Shown here: piece after piece, positions 5,890 through 10,965 of the stretch
How the letters are laid out: every line of letters starts with the position of its first letter
How positions within the stretch are numbered: position 1 is the stretch's first letter
NCBI GenBank assembly: GCA_002255025.1
Contig: NJEJ01000024.1
Coordinates: 1 to 10,965, forward strand
DNA from: Candidatus Bathyarchaeota archaeon ex4484_135
Lineage (GTDB): Archaea > Thermoproteota > Bathyarchaeia > EX4484-135
Direction: 5' to 3'
Length of the DNA stretch: 10,965 nt
Made by a program: the position numbers and the translations under genes
Notes under the pieces: model-generated
Database searches by the model: none
Seen by the model: the letters and a program-made list of their open reading frames with translations, nothing else
Told to the model about the DNA's origin: nothing

Positions 5890-7140
5890 CTAGACCTCCT
5901 TCTTCTCCGGCTCCTCCACCAGGGCAGCTAGGAGCAAGGCCACTAGGACGAAGAGGCCGCTGGTCAAGTAGAAGACTAGGCAGGGGCTCACGTGCTCGTA
6001 TATGAAGCCGACTAGGAAGGGCGTGGGAATGCTGGCCAGCGTGCTGACCAACATGTTGGCTCCTATCACGCGTCCCCTCATCTCCCTCGGCGTTAGGTCG
6101 GCCGTGAGGGCACTGAAGGAAGGCATGGACAGGCCCAGGGCCAGTTCCAGGGCCAGGAGGGCGGCCAGGACGGGCAGGAAGCCCGATACGAGAGCCAGGC
6201 TAGTGAAGACCAGGGCTCTCATGAGGCAGGAAGCCACGATGAGCTTCTTCTTGCTGAGCTTATCGGCTAGCTTGCCGAGCAAGAGGCCGGTGGCCAGGCC
6301 GAAGCCCATCCTTATGGAGGCCATGAGGCCCCATTCTCCCTCGCTGATGCCAGAGTAATCCACCACGAAGAGGGGTATGAAGGTCCACAGGGCGTTCATG
6401 AACGGGTAGGAGAGCAGCGGCACGAATATTATGGCCTTGAGAGACCTTGGGGCCTCCCTGAGCGTCCTCACGACCTCCCTCAGCGATTCAGAGTATATGC
6501 TTATCAAGCCCTTCTTGGTCGGTGGGCTGGGCCTTATGGTTTCCTTCAGGAAGAGCAGCCTTATGGTAGCAGCCGTCAGGCCAGCTAGGATGACAGATAT
6601 GTAAGCTATTCTCAGGCCCGACAGGAAGCCATAATGCTCTATGAGGAACACGGCCACTAAGGGAGAGGCCACGGCGAACAGGTCCGGGAGGACCCTTGTC
6701 ATGGCGTAGCCAATGCCTCTCCTCTCAGGCGGGAGTGAGTCGGCCGTTATGGCCTGGAGGGCCGGGCTGTAAACGCGTGATAGGGCTTCAACGCACATGC
6801 CGACTAGTATGAGCTGCCAGCTCGGTGCGATGACGTAGAAGAGGTAGGACAGGCTCAGGGCATAGGTCATGATGACGATTATACGCCTCCTCCCCCAGGC
6901 GTCAGCCACGTAGGAACCGGGTATGAGGCTTAGGCAGAAGAAGGCCATGTAAACGCTGTTCATCAGGCCCAGCACGGTCGGCGTGGCCCCGAGGGCCCTT
7001 ATGTATAGGGAGCCGTAGGGCATGACCATCCTGAAGGCGAACCGCCAGAGGACCCAGGTCACCATCAGGACCAGGAAGTTGCCCCTGAGCACGGAGAGGT
7101 CATTCCTCAGGGCCCTGAGCTTATCAGCTAGGCCGGACAT
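5890..7140 (-). CDS. Major facilitator superfamily transporter
   Basis: A 416-residue protein with about twelve membrane-spanning segments in two six-helix halves, the normal MFS plan. Between segments 2 and 3 it has the family motif A in the form GSYVADAWGRRRII (about residues 75-88), and the equivalent loop of the second half reads GKLADKLSKKK. Each half also carries a matching acidic/basic loop after segment 4 or 10: ADSLPPERRGIGYAM in the first and TADLTPREMRGRVIG in the second, a sign of the internal duplication. The substrate cannot be inferred; drug or metabolite export and solute uptake are both open. The ATG at 7140 lies about 27 bases after a TATA box and has no SD site, so the message is probably leaderless. 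It stands alone between the DPCK gene and the aminotransferase. Confidence 0.92.
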   Translation of the reverse strand: MSGLADKLRALRNDLSVLRGNFLVLMVTWVLWRFAFRMVMPYGSLYIRALGATPTVLGLMNSVYMAFFCLSLIPGSYVADAWGRRRIIVIMTYALSLSYLFYVIAPSWQLILVGMCVEALSRVYSPALQAITADSLPPERRGIGYAMTRVLPDLFAVASPLVAVFLIEHYGFLSGLRIAYISVILAGLTAATIRLLFLKETIRPSPPTKKGLISIYSESLREVVRTLREAPRSLKAIIFVPLLSYPFMNALWTFIPLFVVDYSGISEGEWGLMASIRMGFGLATGLLLGKLADKLSKKKLIVASCLMRALVFTSLALVSGFLPVLAALLALELALGLSMPSFSALTADLTPREMRGRVIGANMLVSTLASIPTPFLVGFIYEHVSPCLVFYLTSGLFVLVALLLAALVEEPEKKEV

Positions 7141-7162
7141 GCCCCTAGGCCACGGGGAGGGG

Positions 7163-7172
7163 CCATATAAGG
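7163..7172 (-). promoter_or_regulatory. TATA box of the MFS gene (leaderless arrangement)
   Basis: The minus-strand sequence CCTTATATGG has its centre about 27 bases before the ATG at 7140, so transcription should begin at or within a couple of bases of the start codon. It lies in the 33-bp gap after the dephospho-CoA kinase gene, which gives the transporter its own promoter. Confidence 0.65.
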
Positions 7173-7173
7173 G

Positions 7174-7692
7174 CTACTCGAGCGGCCTCATGGAGGCCAC
7201 CAACTCCCTGAAGGCCTTCTTCACGGCCCTGTTGACCTCTATCAAGACGGCTCCTTCTCCCGGCTGTCCGTATAGGACCACCGAGCCCTCCGGGGCACAG
7301 AGAACGGCCACTATGGTCAACAGGTCTTCCTCGCCCTCCACAAGCACGAGCGAGTGGCCCGTCCTGATGGCTTCCCCTACCACGCCCCAGGCGTCCCCAC
7401 TTATCGTCCCGGGCTGGTTGACCAACCTGAAGATGTGTTTCCAACCGGGTGAACTCGGGGGACCCTTGAAGGGCTTCCTCATGGCCCTCCCATCTACTAT
7501 AGCCGTCCAGGGCCTGAGGCCGTGCCCGAGGGCGTTATGGGTCACCACATCTCCGACGGTTATGAGCTTCCGGCCCCCAAGGGCCTTAGAGACCTCCTCG
7601 AAGACCTCGTCTGGCCTACCTCTTATGAGCCTCCCCAAAGGCTTCTTCAATTCCGCCCTGAGTTCAGGCGTCAGGACGAGAGTGGGAGGCAA
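7174..7692 (-). CDS. GTP-dependent dephospho-CoA kinase (DUF359 family)
   Basis: A 172-residue protein of the archaeal DUF359 family, shown in Thermococcus to phosphorylate dephospho-CoA with GTP in the last step of coenzyme A synthesis. The family landmarks occur in order: KKPLGRLIRG (about 16-25), ITVGDVVT (44-51), TAIVDGRAMRKP (63-74), the NQPGTIS loop (92-98), LVEGEEDLLTI (117-127), and YGQPGEGAVLIEV (141-153). The acidic residues of GDVV, VDGR and GEED are those expected to handle metal and nucleotide. Length is normal. The only usable start is TTG at 7692, one base after the spt4 stop; the G-rich end of spt4 (GAGGGTAAGG) can serve as its SD site. It is the last gene of the rpo7-spt4-DPCK operon. 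In many archaea the same order continues into rps24e and rps27ae, which are missing here. Confidence 0.92.
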   Translation of the reverse strand: MPPTLVLTPELRAELKKPLGRLIRGRPDEVFEEVSKALGGRKLITVGDVVTHNALGHGLRPWTAIVDGRAMRKPFKGPPSSPGWKHIFRLVNQPGTISGDAWGVVGEAIRTGHSLVLVEGEEDLLTIVAVLCAPEGSVVLYGQPGEGAVLIEVNRAVKKAFRELVASMRPLE

Positions 7693-7693
7693 A

Positions 7694-7879
7694 TCACCTT
7701 ACCCTCAGGGCGTAGGCACCTGGCTTCTTTATCCCCATTATCTTTGCTATCTCGGAGTTCTCCGGGTCCAGTATTATGACCATGCCCGTGAAATCCTTGC
7801 TGAGCCTATCACTGCCGCAGTTCGGGCACCTGCTCTTCGTAGTAATCATCTTGCAATCACGACAGGCCCTCTCGACCAA
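7694..7879 (-). CDS. spt4: Transcription elongation factor Spt4 (RpoE'')
   Basis: A 61-residue zinc protein, the usual archaeal Spt4 length. Spt4 pairs with Spt5 and helps RNA polymerase stay processive. Four cysteines form the zinc site as C-x2-C (residues 6 and 9) and C-x2-C (18 and 21, in CPNCGS), followed by the beta-strand segment FTGMVIILDPENSEIAKIMG that contacts Spt5 in the family. It starts at TTG 7879, immediately after the rpo7 stop codon (TGATTG), with GGAGGGG inside the end of rpo7 as a well-placed SD site. Its position between rpo7 and the DPCK gene is the common archaeal order. No partner Spt5 gene is in this window. Confidence 0.95.
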   Translation of the reverse strand: MVERACRDCKMITTKSRCPNCGSDRLSKDFTGMVIILDPENSEIAKIMGIKKPGAYALRVR

Positions 7880-8443
7880 TCAGGACCCCTCCTCCTCGCC
7901 CTTCGCGGCCATTTCCTCTATCCACTCTAACTTGCCCAGGTAATCGTGCCTAGCCGTCACGGCCACCTTGGGCAAGGCTGACTCACGCTTGAAGGACGCG
8001 GCTGTTATCCTGACCCTCACGACATCTCCCTCGCTGAGCTTCTTCTTCGTCTGCTTCCCTATGAAGGCACCACCTCGCCTGTCGAAGACCACGTAATCGT
8101 CCATTATCTGTGATTTGTGGAGCAGGGCATCTATCGGACCTATCCTCACGAAGGCACCGAAGTCCATAGTGCTTACCACGTCGCCCTCTACTATCTCGTT
8201 CGGCTCTGGTTTGAAGACCAACAGGGTGAACTCCACTCTGTTGTAGCTGGCCCCATCGCCCGGGACCAGCTTGCCCACCGGGTCAACCTTGGCGTCTAGA
8301 ACCGCTATGACACAGCCTAGCTCCTCGTCATGTAGGTCAACATACATACGCCTGAGCTCCTCCAGAGCCACATCATCTATCGGTTCCCCGAACTTATTCG
8401 GAGGTATCCTTATCACATCTTCAACTTTTACTAATTTGAACGT
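7880..8443 (-). CDS. rpo7: DNA-directed RNA polymerase subunit Rpo7 (RpoE'), with apparent ACG start
   Basis: The archaeal Rpb7 homologue, part of the Rpo4/Rpo7 stalk that binds emerging RNA and aids open-complex formation. The N-terminal tip domain has VEDVIRIPPNKFGEP and the PGDGASYN segment. The S1/OB domain has VEGDVVSTMDFGAFVRIGPID and HKSQIMDDYV, and the protein ends after YLGKLEWIEEM. The first ATG/GTG/TTG in frame is GTG 8416, but the frame upstream still encodes FKLVKVED, exactly the conserved family N-terminus (M-Y/F-K-L). The codon in the initiator position is ACG at 8443-8441, with a stop two codons further up. GGGGG at 8455-8451 lies seven bases before the ACG, and a TATA box predicts transcription start near 8458. 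I therefore place the start at the ACG, giving 187 residues. A sequencing error or a start at 8416 remains possible. Confidence 0.93.
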   Translation of the reverse strand, partial: TFKLVKVEDVIRIPPNKFGEPIDDVALEELRRMYVDLHDEELGCVIAVLDAKVDPVGKLVPGDGASYNRVEFTLLVFKPEPNEIVEGDVVSTMDFGAFVRIGPIDALLHKSQIMDDYVVFDRRGGAFIGKQTKKKLSEGDVVRVRITAASFKRESALPKVAVTARHDYLGKLEWIEEMAAKGEEEGS

Positions 8444-8490
8444 AGGCTATCCCCCGCCTAACCCCAGCCGGTAGCCTCTCCTATTTAAGC
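8444..8490 (-). promoter_or_regulatory. Promoter and leader of the rpo7-spt4-DPCK operon
   Basis: The minus strand has GCTTAAATAG at 8490-8481, a good TATA box in the 54-bp gap after the PIN gene. A start about 26 bases on falls near 8458, giving a leader of about 15 bases, GGCGGGGGATAGCCT, directly followed by ACG. The G-run can pair with the 16S rRNA tail (allowing one G-U pair) at a normal distance of seven bases. The whole arrangement points at the ACG, not at the GTG 27 bases further in. Confidence 0.6.
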
Positions 8491-8497
8491 CAATCGC

Positions 8498-8905
8498 TCA
8501 GATGATGCCGTCCAACTCTAGCTTGCCCAGGCCCCTCAGGTATATGACAGGGATCCCCTCGGCCCTGAGGCGTTTCCTCAACCGGGCATCATTCGTAGCA
8601 ACCGGGCACTTCCACTCGACGGCGAGCCTCACGATAAGATCGTCAACGCTCTCGCCTGGTGCCCTCTGGACCTCCACGACCTCGCATTTCCTCGCTAACT
8701 CCAAGGCCAGTTTCTCAGGTCCCTTGGACCGCCTGGCTACCCTCTCTACCTCTTCATAGACGGGTGAAGGCAAGACGAACCTCACACGCCTACATAGAAG
8801 GTCCGGTATGGCCTCGAATATGTCTATGCCGAACTGGACGGGGAGGAAGAGGAAGTTGGAATCCAGTATGACGGTCAAGGGGCCACGTCTCGCTCGCACA
8901 CCCAT
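8498..8905 (-). CDS. PIN-domain protein (Fcf1/VapC-like putative RNase)
   Basis: A 135-residue single-domain PIN protein. PIN domains are metal-dependent endoribonucleases with a cluster of acidic residues. Here these are Asp near residue 15 in VILDSNFLFLP, Glu near 51-52 in VYEEVER, Asp near 88-89 in ESVDDLIV, and Asp near 106 in ATNDARLRKRL. The chain is close in style to the archaeal Fcf1-like PIN proteins that often sit between aIF2-gamma and rpo7 and are thought to act on rRNA or translation, rather than to ordinary VapC toxins, though this is from memory of the families. The ATG at 8905 follows the PaREP1 stop by one base, so translation is probably coupled. rpo7 follows 54 bases later from its own promoter. 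Confidence 0.87.
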   Translation of the reverse strand: MGVRARRGPLTVILDSNFLFLPVQFGIDIFEAIPDLLCRRVRFVLPSPVYEEVERVARRSKGPEKLALELARKCEVVEVQRAPGESVDDLIVRLAVEWKCPVATNDARLRKRLRAEGIPVIYLRGLGKLELDGII

Positions 8906-8906
8906 T

Positions 8907-9401
8907 TCACCGCTCTCCTCGCTCTCGCATACATTCCTTGAGGATGAACAAGAACTCCCTGAGGCCTCTGAGGGCTTCCTCCATATGCCTCCTCGTGGCC
9001 CAGCCCTCGTAGAAGTTCACGTGCATGGAATTGGCCATCTGCCACAGCCTCATGAGTTCAGGCTTATCCAGTCGTGCAGATAATTCATCTACGTAAGCCC
9101 ATAGTTCCCCGTGGCTGGTCAACCTGGCCCCGTCCAACATCTGGGCAACTGCCTTCACGGCCAGGGCAGCAGAACCCCATATCTTCTCTGACGCCTGCCT
9201 CAAATCGCCTTTAGACAGCTCTTCCTCCGCCTCCCTCACGAGTTCCTGAGATGCCTCCCAGTAGGCGTTGAACGCCTCCCTACGGTCCATGTCGTCAACT
9301 ACCATGCCGAGTATTAGGTCTTCTACGTTAACAGCTCCCTTCTTCTCGGCTAATTTCACGAGCTTCTCGTAGGCTTCTTCAGGCACGGAGATAGTGGGCA
9401 T
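8907..9401 (-). CDS. PaREP1-family protein with an RHH-like N-terminus
   Basis: A 164-residue protein. Residues about 44-155 match the PaREP1 family, known mainly from crenarchaea, in a helical pattern: AYWEASQELVREAEEELSKG, then QASEKIWGSAALAVKAVA, then LTSHGELWAYV, and finally ANSMHVNFYEGWA. Residues 1-40 (MPTISVPEEAYEKLVKLAEK and onward) look like a short strand plus two helices, as in ribbon-helix-helix DNA-binding or antitoxin proteins. The family's biochemical role is unknown; the helical bundle is reminiscent of HEPN proteins, but no HEPN-type R-x4-6-H motif is visible. The ATG at 9401 has no SD site and lies about 28 bases after a TATA box, so the message is probably leaderless. The stop is one base before the PIN gene, which makes a tight two-gene operon. 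It occupies the place where aIF2-gamma is often found. Confidence 0.87.
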   Translation of the reverse strand: MPTISVPEEAYEKLVKLAEKKGAVNVEDLILGMVVDDMDRREAFNAYWEASQELVREAEEELSKGDLRQASEKIWGSAALAVKAVAQMLDGARLTSHGELWAYVDELSARLDKPELMRLWQMANSMHVNFYEGWATRRHMEEALRGLREFLFILKECMRERGER

Positions 9402-9424
9402 GTCGTCTTGACAGAGGAGCTACC

Positions 9425-9434
9425 GTTATTAACC
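9425..9434 (-). promoter_or_regulatory. TATA box of the PaREP1-PIN operon (leaderless arrangement)
   Basis: On the minus strand the sequence GGTTAATAAC overlaps the tandem stop codons (TAA TAA) of the upstream methyltransferase-like gene. Its centre is about 28 bases before the ATG at 9401, as in leaderless archaeal genes. The element is flanked by a direct repeat, AACGGT-TAAT-AACGGT, which could be a regulator site or chance. Confidence 0.6.
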
Positions 9435-9941
9435 GTTGTGCCTTCGCCCACGCCTCGGCCTAGGTATGAGTAAGGGCACTCGCCGCTTGTAAGCCAGGTA
9501 GGCCTCGCCAAAACGGGCCTCCAGTTCCTTCTCTTCCACCAGCTTCAGGTAGGCCACGACGACCGGGAAGAAGGCCAGCCAAGTAAGGGCTAGGAAAGAG
9601 GGCGATGCGAGTAAGAGGCCTAGGCCCGTCAGGTAAAGGAACTCGCCTAATACCATAGGATTACGGCAGAGGGCGTAAGGGCCCATGGTCACGAGGCGTT
9701 GTGTAGGTGCTACCGGCAGCGGGCCTCCGCGGCCGAGCTTGAGCTGGGCCCAAACCGACCAACCGGCCAGTAAAAGGCCGAGGACTACGAGCACGAGACC
9801 AGATAAGAAGCCGAGAGGCCGGGGTGGCCAGGGAGGCAGGTCGAGGCGTGTGTCAAGCCATCCGAAGAACAGGGCACCCAAGAGCAAGCTGAGGACCTTG
9901 AAACCCTTGGTCCTCACCATACGCTCGACCAGAGAAGGCAT
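9429..9941 (-). CDS. Isoprenylcysteine carboxyl methyltransferase (ICMT/PEMT-like) membrane protein
   Basis: A protein of about 170 residues of the ICMT/phospholipid-methyltransferase superfamily, integral membrane enzymes that use S-adenosylmethionine. Four membrane segments are visible (about residues 14-32, 43-64, 96-114 and 116-134). The cofactor-binding signature is clear: LVTMGPYALCRNPMVLGE (about 83-100), and near the C-terminus EEKELEARFGEAYLAYKRRV (about 136-155) followed by PLLIPR. The methyl acceptor is unknown; archaea have isoprenoid lipids and some prenylated compounds, so a prenyl or lipid acceptor is possible. The frame runs from GTG 9971, overlapping the guaA stop. I favour ATG 9941, but GTG 9950 with GGGAG four bases upstream is equally open. 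It directly follows guaA and probably shares its transcript, although no functional link is obvious. It ends with tandem TAA stops. Confidence 0.85.
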   Translation of the reverse strand: MPSLVERMVRTKGFKVLSLLLGALFFGWLDTRLDLPPWPPRPLGFLSGLVLVVLGLLLAGWSVWAQLKLGRGGPLPVAPTQRLVTMGPYALCRNPMVLGEFLYLTGLGLLLASPSFLALTWLAFFPVVVAYLKLVEEKELEARFGEAYLAYKRRVPLLIPRPRRGRRHNG

Positions 9942-9961
9942 AGCGCCCACTGGGCTCCCGC

Positions 9962-10965
9962 TCACTCCCACTCTATCGTGGCTGGCGGCTTGTGCGTTAT
10001 GTCGTAGACGACCCTGACGACCTCGGGGACCTCGTTTGTTATGCGGGTGGCCAACCGCTCTAGAAGGTCCCAGGGCAGCTTGGCGAAGCTGGCCGTCATG
10101 GCCTCCATGCTCTCCACGGCCCTTATGGCCACGACGTAGCCGTAGGCCCTCCTATCGCCCTTGACACCCGTGCTCTTCGTGTCGAGCAGGACGGGGAAGT
10201 ACTGCCACAAGCGGTCGGAGAGGCCGGAGCGTTCTATTTCCTCCCTGACTATGGCGTCCACACGCCTTATCAGCTCTACCTTCTCGGGCGTCACCTCGCC
10301 TATTATCCTGACAGCTAAACCCGGGCCGGGGAAAGGCTGCCTCCTTATGACCTCCTCCGGCAGGCCCAGCCTCCTCGCTAGTTGGCGGACCTCGTCCTTG
10401 TACAGGTCCCTGAGGGGCTCGATTATGGCCTTGAACTCCATCTTGGGAGGCAGGCCAGCTACGTTGTGGTGCGTCTTTATCTTGTCCGAGAAACGCCTGA
10501 AGCCCGATTCTATTCGGTCCGGGTAGATCGTACCCTGGACCAGGTATTCGGCCCCGACCTGCCGGGCCACACGCTCGAAGACGCGTATGAAGGTCTCCCC
10601 TATGACACGCCTCTTCTCCTCCGGGTCTCTCACGCCTCTTAAGGCCCTGAAGAAGTCCTCCCTGGCATCTACTATGTGGAGGTTGGGCAGTAAGGCCGAG
10701 AAGACACGCCTCACGTATTCTACCTCGTTCTCACGCATGAGGCCCGTATCCACGAAGACGGCGTGCAGCCTGTTTCCTATGGCCTTGGCGGCCAGAATGG
10801 CGGCCGTGCTCGAGTCTATGCCGCCGCTGAGGGCTATCACGGCCCTGCCGTTGCCGACGGTCTCCCTTATCTCCTCTATGGCCTTGGGTATGATGTCCTC
10901 GACACGCCAGTTCGGCCTGCAGCCGCACACCTTGAAGACGAAGTTGGCCAGCATCTTCTGCCCGT
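9962..10965 (-). CDS. guaA: GMP synthase, ATP-pyrophosphatase/dimerisation part (5' end outside window)
   Basis: The C-terminal part of GMP synthase, which adenylates and then aminates XMP to GMP in purine synthesis. About 334 residues are visible. Landmarks are NFVFKVCGCRPNW, the PP-loop ALSGGIDSS, FVDTGLMR, the conserved VQGTIYPDRIES, the XMP-binding HHNVAGLPPKM, RQPFPGPGLAVRIIGE, and the invariant C-terminus KPPATIEWE. An ATG at 10954 is not the true start: the frame continues to the window edge (GQKMLANF), and the segment through CGC is the linker that joins the glutaminase domain to the ATPase in fused GuaA enzymes. The gene is therefore most likely the fused form rather than the two-subunit euryarchaeal type, with the glutaminase domain beyond the edge. 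The stop overlaps or abuts the methyltransferase-like gene. Confidence 0.95.
   Translation of the reverse strand, partial: GQKMLANFVFKVCGCRPNWRVEDIIPKAIEEIRETVGNGRAVIALSGGIDSSTAAILAAKAIGNRLHAVFVDTGLMRENEVEYVRRVFSALLPNLHIVDAREDFFRALRGVRDPEEKRRVIGETFIRVFERVARQVGAEYLVQGTIYPDRIESGFRRFSDKIKTHHNVAGLPPKMEFKAIIEPLRDLYKDEVRQLARRLGLPEEVIRRQPFPGPGLAVRIIGEVTPEKVELIRRVDAIVREEIERSGLSDRLWQYFPVLLDTKSTGVKGDRRAYGYVVAIRAVESMEAMTASFAKLPWDLLERLATRITNEVPEVVRVVYDITHKPPATIEWE

Noticed and set aside
7022..7930. A 302-codon plus-strand open frame running antisense across the MFS, DPCK, spt4 and rpo7 genes
   Set aside because: It lies opposite four clearly identified genes, has low-complexity Ser/Thr/Pro-rich composition typical of an antisense shadow in GC-rich DNA, and shows no domain.
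8498..9401. Calling the PaREP1-PIN pair a toxin-antitoxin system
   Set aside because: The PIN protein looks more like the housekeeping type linked to rpo7, no HEPN R-x4-6-H motif is seen, and no family evidence ties PaREP1 to antitoxin function; kept only as a hypothesis.
1..10965. CRISPR array, insertion sequence or defence island
   Set aside because: No regularly spaced repeats, transposase, terminal inverted repeats or known defence genes were found on either strand.

Overview
The window reads as a piece of a hyperthermophilic archaeal chromosome, most likely from a crenarchaeote (Thermoproteota). It carries archaeal ribosomal proteins S8 and L6, the archaeal RNA polymerase subunit Rpo7 and elongation factor Spt4, an archaeal GTP-dependent dephospho-CoA kinase, a PaREP1 protein (a family best known from crenarchaea) and a GuaA that keeps the linker of the fused crenarchaeal/bacterial form. 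Coding DNA is GC-rich with heavy AGG (Arg) and ATA (Ile) use, non-ATG starts are common, and promoters are archaeal TATA boxes. Some genes appear leaderless and others have clear Shine-Dalgarno (SD) sites. The genus is not resolved; a Desulfurococcales-type genome is a guess.

Layout, left to right. (1) At the left edge is a possible first exon-length fragment of a minus-strand gene (1-49). It is followed by a plus-strand pair: a 98-aa membrane protein overlapping a nucleotide-sugar dehydrogenase whose catalytic motifs are altered (121-1774). (2) tRNA-Gln(UUG) lies at 1856-1930, followed by a 216-bp gene-free, GC-poorer convergent spacer. (3) A minus-strand rps8-rpl6 pair (2147-3100) has its own promoter and is cut off from the rest of the usual ribosomal cluster. 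(4) Divergent from it is a 461-aa membrane protein of unknown function (3213-4598), which ends one base from (5) a convergent class I/II aminotransferase (4600-5829). (6) An MFS transporter (5890-7140) has a leaderless-type promoter. (7) The minus-strand operon rpo7-spt4-dephospho-CoA kinase (7174-8443) has no ATG start in any of its three genes; the best start for rpo7 is an ACG. (8) A PaREP1-PIN operon (8498-9401) has a leaderless-type promoter. (9) At the right edge, GMP synthase (5' end outside the window) is followed by an isoprenylcysteine-methyltransferase-like membrane protein.

Most of the window is core information processing (translation, transcription) plus nucleotide, CoA and amino-acid metabolism. 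Conserved archaeal clusters appear broken: S8-L6 lacks rps14 and rpl32e neighbours, and PIN-rpo7-spt4-DPCK lacks aIF2-gamma upstream and rps24e/rps27ae downstream. I see no CRISPR array, insertion sequence, phage gene or confident defence system. The observations most worth checking are the ACG start of rpo7, the cysteine-less sugar dehydrogenase, and the PaREP1-PIN gene pair.
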